The notes beneath the pieces were generated by a model that was not told where the DNA came from, searched no databases, and worked only from the letters and a program-made list of their open reading frames with translations. Shown here one piece after another: positions 54,652 to 63,931 of a stretch of DNA of 64,000 bases (its first letter is position 1; each line of letters begins with the position of its first letter). This DNA is from Anodontia alba (lineage: Eukaryota > Mollusca > Bivalvia > Lucinida > Lucinidae). The stretch covers positions 26,728,581 to 26,792,580 of the forward strand of contig OZ024828.1 of NCBI GenBank assembly GCA_964016985.1, read 5' to 3'. The translations under genes and the position numbers were made by a program.

Positions 54652-55062
54652 TAGAGGTGTAACAATTCATTAAAATTGTATTGTATTATGATACTTTTTC
54701 TCACGATACAAGTATTGTATCGTGGGGCTAGTATCGCAATACCTGACGATACGCCCAAAAGTACAATTTCCAAAGAAAATAGTAGCTTTAACATATTTCA
54801 AGACCATTTTTATAACAAATTACAAAGATCTAAACTGTTACTGAAATACACTGATCACTTATATGACAAAATGGGTCATCTTACACAGGCATTTTTACAC
54901 AATAATGAACCTCTGAGATGGTTTTGAACCTGTTTTCCAAGAGTATCAAAACTTTCAACCTCTGACTTATGCATAAAAGTAGTATCGTGATATGTATCGA
55001 ATCGTTAGGCAAGAATCACGATACATATCGTATCGTGAGCTGACTGTATCGTTACAGCCATA
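54652..55062. mobile_element. hAT-type non-autonomous element, 8-bp duplication
   Basis: CAACATTG lies at 54644-54651 and 55063-55070. Ends TAGAGGTGTAACAAT and ATCGTTACAGCCATA are imperfect inverted repeats. Sub-terminal CGATAC/GTATCG motifs are repeated on both sides. An 8-bp duplication is the hAT rule. The 83-codon internal ORF has no recognised domain. Confidence 0.8.
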
Positions 55063-55986
55063 CAACATTGGGTAGTAAGTTGTACTTGTTCAAATTTTAG
55101 TTAAGTATGGTAAGGAGTTGAGGTGTCTGAATACTATGGGTAAATACTGTAATGTAACAGAAACAGAAATCAAATGATATTTCTTTGTCCCAACTTGCTT
55201 TTTCACACTTGTAAATACTGTTAAATGTGGCTTTAAATCTTAGCACTCTGGGTAAAATTACAGCAGACATTTTAAAATATTTTTCTTATTTTCCCAGAAA
55301 ACAGGTTTAGACAGTTTGCATGTAATGTCGAAACCTGCTTTACGGGAAAAGTAAGAAAAATATTGTTATTGCCTTTGGAAAAGAAATTGCAAAACTTCTG
55401 CAACAATGCCTCAAGTTCAGCCAATTAAAGAAAAATTTTCCAACTTGCTAGAGTTAGCAAGTGATGGAAATTGAAGCTTGCTTTTTGATCAAATTAACCA
55501 GCATTTAGTAAGTTAGCAAGTGCTAAAATTGATCCCTGCTGGCGTATCAGTCAGTAACCTTGAGTATAGTGGTCTGTCACATGGAGAGTATACCAGAATA
55601 TTGGTCAGCGACAGAGTAAACCCAGACCTATGGCATGTTCTCATAATTCGGTTCACCTTCTTAGAATAATATGAAAACAAATCTTTCTTAAATTTATGCC
55701 ACATTAAAATTAATAAGAAATGACTAACATTACAGCTGATTTTGAAGAAAATCAGTTTTCACTTACAATTTTATGCATAAAAATCAAAATCTGTCACAAA
55801 ATGCTAAATATTTGGAGTATCATTCAGTGAATTAGTCAATGATGTAGGGTATGGAAGGTCTGGAGTTTATGCTAGAGTATCAACATATTTATAAGTATGG
55901 CCTGAAACATTATTGTGGAAAGTCATGTTTAGTGACGATTGTTTAAAAAAAAAAAATAAATCTGTGTGTTAGTTAAAAGTACTTGG

Positions 55987-56127
55987 TTTGTTTGTGTTGA
56001 GGTTTTATGGGCCCAGTCAACCCTATGGGGTCATGTCGAGCGCAGTCAGTTTACCTAACCACACGTTTACTGGGCAGGCTTAGTCCTCTAAGCGGTTAAC
56101 CAGTATTGTATACATTCTTTTGCCAGA
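55987..56127 (-). mobile_element. SINE-A, 5'-truncated, with target duplication
   Basis: GTTGAGGTTTTATGGGCCCAG to TTTTGCCAGAAA, no tRNA head. AAAAGTACTTGG flanks both ends (55975-55986, 56128-56139). The breakpoint is within about 20 bp of that in the 38887 copy. Confidence 0.8.
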
Positions 56128-56213
56128 AAAAGTACTTGGATTGAATAAGATCAAGGTCTACTCAGATAGTTGAATCTGACAGCTGGAATGCCCTCCAACC
56201 ACCCTCCCCCCTG

Positions 56214-56455
56214 CGGGCCCCCATAGCCTAGTGGATAAGAGAACCGACTCTTAATCCATTAGGTTTCTCACTGCTGCGGTTTGAGCCTCCCTTGGGTCAT
56301 ATTTGGGAAAGCCAAGTTCTAATTATGGATGGTCAGCTGTTTTATTTTTCTGCAGGTTCTCCGGTTTTCGCCCCCTTTTGATGAACGATCAGCTCGATTT
56401 AAGTGAAATATTCTTGAAAGGGTCGTAAAACCCAAACCCCCCTCAAATCAACGTT
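56214..56455 (+). mobile_element. SINE-D, another tRNA-derived family
   Basis: Head CCCCCATAGCCTAGTGGATA (A box TAGCCTAGTGG), then GCTGCGGTTTGAGCCTCCC (B box GGTTTGAGCC). The body contains TTCTCCGGTTTTCGCCCCC, and the 3' end GGGTCGTAAAACCCAAACCC resembles other mollusc/vertebrate SINE tails (inference). No duplication resolved. Confidence 0.65.
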
Positions 56456-56529
56456 AAGAACTGTTTGGAAAGTCTATTATTTTCACTCTAGTTATGCGAT
56501 AATGCTCAGATATCAGTGGAGCTTCTTCT

Positions 56530-56770
56530 ACTTTCGTTTCAACCGGATGTCACGTTGCGCGCGCGCAAGGTATACGTTCTTCTGGAATACCACCGAAAAT
56601 ACTGACAAAACTATTGTGTGTTTTATTCTTACCTTAAAATCTCGCCTATGCCTGATTTTTATTTGTTTTTAGCATGGAAACGTGATATCTGTTAAGTTTA
56701 ACAGTTGCTGTCACCGGGTGATTGTAAACAAACGCTGAAAACGGAAGTGACGTATTTAAAGGTTCCTATT
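56530..56770. promoter_or_regulatory. CpG-containing segment with ETS/CRE-like motif
   Basis: Unusual for the region: a GCGCGCGCGC core, TTCCGGTT, and the composite CGGAAGTGACGT (an ETS-like site fused to a CRE half-site, a pairing known from housekeeping promoters). It lies in a gene-poor stretch between host exons 3 and 4. No exon or transcript start is visible, so promoter function is a guess. Confidence 0.2.
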
Positions 56771-56837
56771 CACAATTTCCGGTTACACAAAAAAATCAGC
56801 CTTAGTATAGCAATTTTTGAATAGAACAGAATACTAC

Positions 56838-56905
56838 CATAAAGCAACCAACTCTCGTTGTTGCCGCTTCGCGGCAACAACTCGTTGGTTGGTTGCTATT
56901 AGTTT
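56838..56905. repeat. Hairpin GCAACCAAC...GTTGGTTGC
   Basis: Arms AGCAACCAACTCTCGTTGTTG and CAACAACTCGTTGGTTGGTTGC around CCGCTTCGCGG. Short fold-back element. Confidence 0.65.
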
Positions 56906-57082
56906 AGTAATTAGTTTTTAAAGTTATTTCAGGCATATGTTAACCCAAATGACTACTTTTGACACAAAAGGATGGTGAACAAGCCTAAAAGTAAAATTTC
57001 ATGCTTAATATGAAAGTTCTCAATCCTGAAATCAGGATTAATCCTGACCTTTCCCATCCCTGTTGTTGGAATAAGCACTCAC

Positions 57083-57189
57083 CAATTTTCTTTGACGCAG
57101 AGAGCATCTACTTTTATGTCACTGTCCTCCAAGTTATATGATTTTATATCCTCCAAAAATCGTAAACATCTGTCTTTGCTCCTATTCAT
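57083..57189 (-). CDS. Host gene exon 3
   Basis: 107-bp minus-strand exon between acceptor GGTGTATTTCAG and donor GTGAGTGCTT. Phase 0 in, phase 2 out. Encodes MNRSKDRCLRFLEDIKSY then NLEDSDIKVDALCVKEN. The leading Met is an ordinary internal codon if exon 2 precedes. Entry phase fits exon 2; exit phase does not fit exon 4. Confidence 0.7.
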
Positions 57190-57245
57190 CTGAAATACAC
57201 CAAAGCTTATGATAAAAAGGGGCATGCTTGAGAGATATTTTTTGT

Positions 57246-57690
57246 TAACCCTTAAAGCACCAGTCACAAAAGCAGAAGACGGCATTCTTATCACTTGCAG
57301 TGCTGACTAAATTAAGATGCCACGCCTACTTCTAATTTTCAGCCAATCAGTTTACTAGATCCGGGTTGTTGATACAAATTCAAATACTGAATGGCAAACA
57401 GTGCAGATCCAGATCAGATGGATTCTTCAGAAGCGAAATGATCTGGATCTACACTGTTTGCAAAGGCAGGGTATATCCTTGTTCAGCAGGACAAAGGTTA
57501 AATATTTTTATAGTGCCATTCAAAATTGCAACAAAAAACGTTCTAAAAAAACATGTAAATATATATATATTTTTTTTATTTTTGGAAAAAATAAAGCATG
57601 ACATGCCTAGCAGATAATTCACATGCAATTTTGAGCAACTTCTTTTGAAACATAAAAGAGCAATGATGGAATCTTGCTGTCTGCTGCTTT
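57246..57690. mobile_element. MITE family D with a nested E1 copy
   Basis: TTAACCCTTAAAGCACCAGT at left and TTGCTGTCTGCTGCTTTAA at right. The E1 element 57294-57501 is inside. The right end shares TTAA with the next E1 element. Confidence 0.6.
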
Positions 57691-57784
57691 AACCCTTGTC
57701 CTGCTGAATAAATTTAGAAGCCACACCCATTTCTAATTTTCAGCCAATCAGATTACTTGATCCAGATTATTGCTATAAATTCAT

Positions 57785-59131
57785 ACGAGGGATGTTTGAA
57801 ATGAATTGCTTATTTCTATCTGGAGACCTCAAATTTCAAGTTAGCACAAAAGTACTCATTTCATGCCCTCGAAGTACTCCCCGTGGCTAGAAATGCAAAG
57901 TTTCAGCCGATGTATCCACTTCTTGAAGGCGTCACGGTACGCTGATTTGGGCACAGTAATAAGGTACTGATGAATGGCAGATCCAAGTGCCTGTCGGGAC
58001 TGGTATTTCCGCCCAGCAAGGAATGCTTTCAATTTCGGAAACAAAAAGAAATCACATGGGGCAAGGTCTTGGGAATACGGGGGGGTGGGGGTGAGGCAAA
58101 ACAGTAACTTTTTCTTTCTTCAAAACGCCGTAACTATTGCGGAGGTATGAGCTGGGGCATTGTCATGTAGAAGACGGACATGTTTAAAACCAGTGGCAGG
58201 GCGTCGTTTCTGATAATACTTTTTCAGTTTCTTCAGTACTACGTCTTTGTAGTACTTTCCGGTGATGCTTTTGCCCTTTTTCACTGGCACTTTTATTGCG
58301 ACTCCTTCACCAGAGAAGAAGATTGCATACAAAACTCTTTGTACTCAAAGAACGTTTGGCAATTATTGGGCGTTTGCTGTGTTTAGTGGCCCAGATCTTA
58401 TTGCTAACCTTTCTGATGGGCTCAAAATAATGGACCCAGGTTTCATCACCTGTGACGACATTGGCAAACTGCTTTTTGTCATATTTTGGAAACATTTGAA
58501 GCAGCATTTTGGCCACTTTAACCCGTTGCCTCTTTTGCTCGTCAGTCAACAGATGTGGCACCCATCTAGCAGAAATCTTTCTGACTTTCAAATGCTTCTT
58601 CAAAATAAGGTGAACCGTTGATAGTGATATGCCTACCTTTCATGCAATATCACGAACTGTAAATCTGGCATCTCCTTCAATGATTTCCTTTATTTTGGAA
58701 ACGATTTCTTTACGAGATACAGATTTTGGCCTACCTGATTTCGGTGCATTTTTGATGGACTCTACACCAGACTCAAATTTCTTTTTCCACCGCCGAACTG
58801 TGCCATAAGACACTAAAGAAGGTCCAAAAGCAGTAGAAATTTCAGTCATCAGCTTCTTCAAAGAATAACCAAGTTTTGAGCGAGCTTTGCTGTAAGCCCG
58901 TATTTCATCTTTTTTGTCGACGCTTCTACCAACCATTTTTACTGCAGTGGTCAATGACTGCGTGTATTCAAATGGCAAATTTTATGTCTTACACTTAGTC
59001 TAACATGTACATTTATACACCATTGTGTAGATATTGAATAGCCCTATACAGGCATGTATTGGTTTTTATCGTGCCCCACGTGGATATCGAGCTAGAGGAC
59101 AATAAGCAATTTATTTCGAACATCCCTCGTA
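57785..59131 (-). mobile_element. mariner element, nearly full length, inactive
   Basis: Terminal repeats ACGAGGGATGTTTGAAAT and ATTTCGAACATCCCTCGT, about 30 bp, with 2-bp AT/TA flanks. Length ~1.35 kb equals the mariner norm. The transposase runs on the minus strand. Confidence 0.85.
57856..58978 (-). pseudogene. mariner transposase pseudogene
   Basis: Segments in order: a paired helix-turn-helix DNA-binding region (YGTVRRWKKKFESGVESI, then SGRPKSVSRKEIV); the linker KISARWVPHLLTDEQK; first catalytic motif VVTGDETWVHYFEP; second LLHDNAPAHTS; third DLAPCDFFLFPKLKAF (the D,D34D type of mariner). Lesions: in-frame TGA at 58640-58642, a frameshift near 58335-58345, and another stop/frameshift near 58085-58118. 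All three catalytic aspartates are still encoded, so the copy is fairly recent but dead. Confidence 0.85.
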
Positions 59132-59261
59132 TACTTAATGGCAAACAGTGCAGATCTAGATCAGTTGGCTTCTTCAGAAGCCAACTGATCTGGATCTACA
59201 CTGTTTGCAAAGGCATGGTATATCCGGGTTCAGCAGGACAAGGGTTAAGGGTTAATTTCCA

Positions 59262-59400
59262 TTAACCAATTTATGCCTAGCATCCCATAAAAGGGACAGT
59301 GGCAAACAGTGTAGACTCTGATCAGATGCCTACCAAAAGCAACATCTGTTCAGGGTCTACACTGTTTACACTATACACAGGAATTTTAATAAAACATTGT
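59262..59400. mobile_element. MITE family E3, partial
   Basis: TTAACCAATTTATGCCTAGC then ATCCCATAAAAGGGACAG and core E (AGTGTAGACTCTGATCAG with CAGGGTCTACACTG). Confidence 0.55.
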
Positions 59401-59572
59401 ACTATAATAATTAAAACTAGCCAGAGACCCTTCTATTATAAATGGACCAGTCCACAGGATTAAGTCAGAAGAGACCACTTGCAACAATTATCAGCTTTCA
59501 GTGTGATTTGTCATTTGTCTAGGTTTAAATTAGGGACATTACATTTTTGACAAGCCATTATATATTCTATAA

Positions 59573-59720
59573 TATAGGGTTATTGCACTGATATTGGTGA
59601 ATATTGTCCCGAGATGGGATAATGAAGGATGCGAGCTTGCGAGTGTCCGTAGATATCCCAATGAGGGTCAATATTCACCAATATCAGTGCAGTAACCCTT
59701 TTATTTTATAGCTATAAAGA
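59573..59720. mobile_element. Fold-back element AGGGTTATTGCACTGATATT
   Basis: AGGGTTATTGCACTGATATT and its complement AATATCAGTGCAGTAACCCT form 40-bp arms (with GGTGAATATTG) around CGAGATGGGATAATGAAGGA. No duplication resolved. Confidence 0.65.
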
Positions 59721-60454
59721 TTATTCTCTCTGTTTTCTTCTTATTCTGTACTTTTGTTTAATTTGACACTGTAAATAGGGCTTTCTGTAACAGTACAAAA
59801 GTGATATCCTTTTTGCACTAGTGCAATATCAACATGACATTATTTTTGCACTGTAGCTGTTTTGCAGCAAATCTAGTCATAAAAACAAGTTATCTGAGCG
59901 AACAACAGTTGTGCTGCTTCAATTGCAACCTTCAAACTTTAAGAGTAATGTGTATGATGTTTGGTCCAGCGTGACATCATATTTCATGACATCAAATGAA
60001 AATGACATCAGCAGTTTTGATGTTATACAAAGTTAACATTCCACAATAGTAACAAAGATTGAGGTTTGTTAATGGTCGACAAACAAGCATTACTGATCTA
60101 AAGAAAGCATGCAATTTTAATATTGCATGCTGTTATTGAGAAAAATCATTATTCCTCAGATTTTATTGTTCATTTCTAATTATTTAATATTTATAGCTAT
60201 ATAATAAAATCCAATATTTTACAGATGAAGAATGAAGACTATGGCCAGACTACACAGACGTGCAGCTTGTCCAGACCATGGCTGTTTACAGACTGGTAAA
60301 TGCTGTTTTCTCTTAGAATCTAAAGGAGAATGGGCACACTATCAAAGGAAATAACTCTGACAGAGAAATATTTGTCTCCCTTTACATTGGGGGCTACTCT
60401 TGATGGAAAGGAATCTGTTCCCTCTGTGAAAAAAATTCTTTCCTTTTAAGATTA
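59721..60454. other. Unassigned intron sequence
   Basis: Mostly unrecognised. A family J fold-back occupies about 60365-60450 (GGGGGCTACTCTTGATGG). A short plus-strand exon-like segment (60224-60294) is bounded by TTTTACAG and GTAAATGC but has no support beyond that. Confidence 0.4.
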
Positions 60455-60661
60455 CAGTAAATGTCCTAAAATTTTGAACACCAACGTTTCTGACAAAATG
60501 GCATATGCAAACAGTGAAGACCTAGATCAGACTGGAGCAGTCTGATCAGGGTCTTCACTGTTTGCAATTCCACTAAGTATTTTTAGAAACAACTGCATAA
60601 AAAGCACAATTTAGGCCAAAAAGTATGGAATAAAGTGTTCAAGATTTTAGGACATTTGCCA
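60455..60661. mobile_element. MITE family E2
   Basis: AGTAAATGTCCTAAAATTTT to AGATTTTAGGACATTTGCC; core GAAGACCTAGATCAGACTGG. Confidence 0.75.
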
Positions 60662-60791
60662 AAATCCCCATCTGTTAAAAGTTTTAAGTTCCAGAGATAC
60701 AGCTTCCAGTCTGCAAAAGTTGTCACCTTATGAAAAATGATGGTATTCTTTCTGGTGTATCCATTCATCTGCATCACTGAAGCATATTTAC

Positions 60792-60942
60792 CTGTATTAG
60801 ACTAGAGCTATCCTCTGAAATGGGACACGCAGACAGCCCTGCAGATACAACCACAAAATGTATCAGTCTGAGATCCTTTATCCTTCCCTTGTACAGGTCT
60901 ACCTCTGTTGTTAGGTGATTTATTAACACATCCTTCCATCTC
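60792..60942 (-). CDS. Host gene exon 2
   Basis: 151-bp minus-strand exon between acceptor AACTTACACAG and donor GTAAATATGC. Phase 2 in (split codon GAG), phase 0 out. Encodes RWKDVLINHLTTEVDLYK, then GRIKDLRLIHFVVVSAGL and SACPISEDSSSLIQ. Phases fit exons 1 and 3. It has a hydrophobic run (IHFVVVSAGL) too short and interrupted to call a membrane segment. Confidence 0.75.
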
Positions 60943-60985
60943 CTGTGTAAGTTAATCAGAATAAGAAGTGTTTTCAGAGTAAACT

Positions 60986-61231
60986 GGGCCCAGTTTTTTT
61001 CAAAGCATCGTTAGCTTAACGAGCTCGTTAAGGGTCATTTCGTTAACTGTTTTAGCGGATTCAATATACAATATTCTGATATTTTTTGCTGAAAAAATGT
61101 GAGTAGCTTTTGCACTGCAAAAGCTACTCACATTTTTTCGGCAAAAAATATCAAAATATTTGCGTATCACTTGATGTGAATTTTAACGAATCGTTAACTA
61201 ACGACGTCGTTAGCTTTGAACAACTGGGCCC
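60986..61231. mobile_element. MITE family A, full copy
   Basis: GGGCCCAGTTTTTTTCAAAG to GCTTTGAACAACTGGGCCC; core intact with one change (TTTTTTCGGC). Confidence 0.85.
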
Positions 61232-61259
61232 AGATGTTCCCTTTCAATTTTGCAGTTCA

Positions 61260-61815
61260 AGTGCACTGCTGCTTAAATTTGACAGTTTTAGTCCAGAAGT
61301 AACATTGGTAAATAGGTCAAGGTCACCAGTACCTAAGTTCATAATGTAGTCCCAATGATAGATCTATGCAAATTCGATAAGAATCTGCTTACTGGCCCAT
61401 GAGACATAGCACAGACAAGAAAGTATGCTTTAGTCCAGTGGTGACCGACTTTGAAAAATTAGGTCAAAGTCACCCAAACCCAGTTCATCATCTAGTTACA
61501 ATGACATAGATATGACAATTTGGTAAGAATGCGCTCATTGGTTCAGGAGATATTGCAAAGACAAGAAAGTGTACTTAAATTTGACAGTTTTAGTCCAGCA
61601 GTGACCTTGATAATTAGATCAAGGTCACCAAACCTAATAAGTCATCTACTCTTACTGATATACCTAAGCAAATTTGGTAAGATCTGCTTACTGGTTAATG
61701 AGATATCAAGCACAAAAAGTGTTATGCTGACATCAAAGCCGATGCCAACACCACTACATCTGCAGCAAAACATTTTGTTCCCCTTCCCTTCTATGGGGGA
61801 CATAACTTATTTGTC
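61260..61815. repeat. Diverged repeat, ~150-290 bp internal periodicity
   Basis: AAATTTGACAGTTTTAGTCC occurs at 61275 and 61580. The phrases TCAAGGTCACCA and TTGGTAAGA recur. It ends CCCTTCTATGGGGGACATAA. Same non-coding style as other long repeats here. Confidence 0.5.
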
Positions 61816-61997
61816 AATACATCTTTGCGCCTTCTATAATTCATTAAGTTAACATATCTTTCTAGCTTTCTGAAATCCATCACTAAATTCATTAAGGTGA
61901 ACAAATATATTGGAGAAATTTCCCAGCCATTTCACAATGGAAGATAACTTCTGCAGACAGGAACTTGCCTCCCTAGTATTTGAAACCTTTTAAAAAT

Positions 61998-62066
61998 GAG
62001 GGCTGCTATTAAAGTAAAGAATTTGCTCCCAGAGGGAGCAAATTCTTTACTTCAAGAGTAGCCCCA
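61998..62066. repeat. Fold-back family J
   Basis: GAGGGCTGCTATTAAAGTAAAGAATTT-type arm pairs with AAATTCTTTACTTCAAGAG around GCTCCCAGAGGGAGC. Confidence 0.6.
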
Positions 62067-62202
62067 ATAAGAAGGGAGGCAAATGTTTCCACGTCAGAAT
62101 TATTTCCACCAGAGATGTAGACATTCTCCTTCTATGATGGACTTGGTGGGTATGAGGTCTAAAGCACTAGCTTTAGATCAGTCCTCTCACTAATCTTGAC
62201 AA

Positions 62203-62509
62203 TTTGTTTGTGTTGGGGTTTTACGGCCCAGTCAACCCAATGGGGTCATGTCGAGCATGGTCAGTTTACCTAACCACACGTTTACTGGGCAGGTTTAGTC
62301 CTCTAAGCGGTTAACCAGTATTGTGCACATTCTTTTGCCAGAAACTGACAACTGCCCTTCTTGAATCAGCGGAAGGGAGAGAATGACCGTAGAAAATATT
62401 TCATGATCAATCTCCACGAAAGAATGTTGCCGACCATGGTGGGGGTTGAACCCACGACCTCCTGGTCTCCAGTCGGATGGCGCATCCAACTGAGCCACCG
62501 AGGCCGGCA
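62203..62509 (-). mobile_element. SINE-A, full length, 14-bp duplication
   Basis: ACTAATCTTGACAA flanks both ends (62189-62202, 62510-62523). Head GGCCTCGGTGGCTCAGTTGG when reversed, B box GGGTTCAACCC. Tail TTTGT at left. Confidence 0.9.
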
Positions 62510-62523
62510 ACTAATCTTGACAA

Positions 62524-63401
62524 ATTTTTCTGGTGTAGTACAACCAAAATGGATGTAATGCTGAAGAGTAGCAACGTTATTACATAACAGTTCAATTTGT
62601 AAGAAACCTACCCTATTCTAGTTCTTATCCTCTCAAAGAATTCTTGTGTAGTACAACCAAGATGGAAATAATGCTGAAGAGTAGCAATGTTATTACATAA
62701 CAGTTCAATTCATAAGAAATCTACTCTATTCTAGTTCTTATCCTCTCAACGAATTCTGGTGTAGTACAACCAAGATGGAAATAATGCTGAAGAGTAGCAA
62801 TGTTATTACATAACAGTTCAATTCATAAGAAACCTACCCTATTCTAGTTCTTATCCTCTCAACAAATTCTTGTGTAGTACAACCAAGATGGAAATAATGC
62901 TGAAGAGTAGCAATGTTATTACATAACAGTACAATTCGTAAGAAATCTACCCTATTCTAGTTCTTATCCTCTCAACGAATTCTTGTGTAGTACAACCAAG
63001 ATGGAAATAATGCTGAAGAGTAGCAATGTTATTACATAACAGTTCAATTCGTAAGAAACCTACCCTATTCTAGTTCTTATCCTCTCAACGAATTCTTGTG
63101 TAGTACAACCAAGATGGAAATAATGCTGAAAAGTAGAAATGTTATTACATAACAGTTCAATTCATAAGAAATCTACCCTATTCTAGTTCTTATCCTCTCA
63201 AAGAATTCTTGTGTACTACAACCAAGATAGAAATAATGCTGAAGAGTAGCAATGTTATTACATAACAGTTCAATTCATAAGAAATCTACCCTATTCTAGT
63301 TCTGATCCTTTCCATGAGTTTTTGTGGAGTACAACAAAGACAGATGTAATGCTGAAGAGTAGCAATGTTGTTCATAACAGTTCAATTCAAAAGAAACCTA
63401 C
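62524..63401 (-). repeat. 113-bp tandem array derived from a host exon and its splice donor
   Basis: Units start CTATTCTAGTTCTTATCC at 62613, 62726, 62839, 62952, 63065, 63178 and 63291, exactly 113 bp apart. A partial unit lies before 62613, and the real exon copy begins at 63402. Reversed, each unit encodes the exon's last ~22 residues (HYFHLGCTTQEFVERIRTR) followed by a GTAGGT donor and 25 bp of intron. Seven units plus a partial one. Confidence 0.9.
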
Positions 63402-63552
63402 TCTATTCGAGTTCTGATCCTCTCAAAGAGTTCTTGTGTAGTACAACCAAGATGGACATAATGCTGAAGAGTTGCAATGTTGTTACATACAGTTCTAGCA
63501 ATAGTTACATCCTCATGTAAAAGAATTTTCTCCTGGAACTCTGGTATATGTT
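63402..63552 (-). CDS. Host gene exon 1 of those seen
   Basis: 151-bp minus-strand exon between acceptor TTTCTTTGCAG and donor GTAGGTTTC. Phase 1 entry (AA completes a split codon), phase 2 exit (GA). Encodes HIPEFQEKILLHEDVTIA, then RTVCNNIATLQHYVHLG and CTTQELFERIRTRI. Joined to exon 2, it reads on as ERWKDV. Upstream exons lie beyond the window. I do not recognise the protein family. Confidence 0.75.
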
Positions 63553-63660
63553 CTGCAAAGAAATGTAAAGGAAAGTCAAGAAAAGGCCAATATAACATAT
63601 TGATCAAGACAAATGGCATCTTCACAGTCTGAACAGGGCATTCACAGCCCAATTACTGAG

Positions 63661-63885
63661 TACCGTAAACATCCTTAAATTTCGAACACCAAAGTGTCTG
63701 ACAAAATGATATACGCAAACAGTGCAGACCTAGATCAGACTGTTCCTGAAGGAACAGTCTGATCAGGGTCTACACAGTTTGCCATTCTACTAAGTATTTT
63801 AAGCAACAGCTGAATACAAAGCAAATTTTAGGCCAAAATAGTATGGAATTAAGTGTTCGAAATTTCAGGACATTTACCGTAAATA
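63661..63885. mobile_element. MITE family E2, well preserved
   Basis: TACCGTAAACATCCTTAAAT to TTTCAGGACATTTACCGTA. Core CAGACTGTTCCTGAAGGAAC. Confidence 0.75.
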
Positions 63886-63931
63886 AAAGGCATAAAATAC
63901 ATGTACATCAAATAAGCAAAAAAGACCCTAA

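Larger units (their letters stand above)
57690..59248. mobile_element. MITE family E1 split by a mariner
   Basis: TTAACCCTTGTCCTGCTGAA begins at 57690. The E1 sequence stops at AAATTCAT (57784), resumes at ACTTAATGGCAAACAGTGC (59133) and ends TTCAGCAGGACAAGGGTTAA. The mariner 57785-59131 sits in its left arm at an AT/TA site. Confidence 0.8.

Noticed and set aside
60224..60294. Plus-strand exon-like segment with ATG, acceptor and donor
   Set aside because: Only 71 bp, no partner exon, lies in an intron of the minus-strand gene; chance is likely.
36285..62595. Recurrent ORFs containing AQLDAPSDWRPG or MNQ(R/W)KGENDRRK
   Set aside because: These are translations of SINE-A copies in both strands, not genes.
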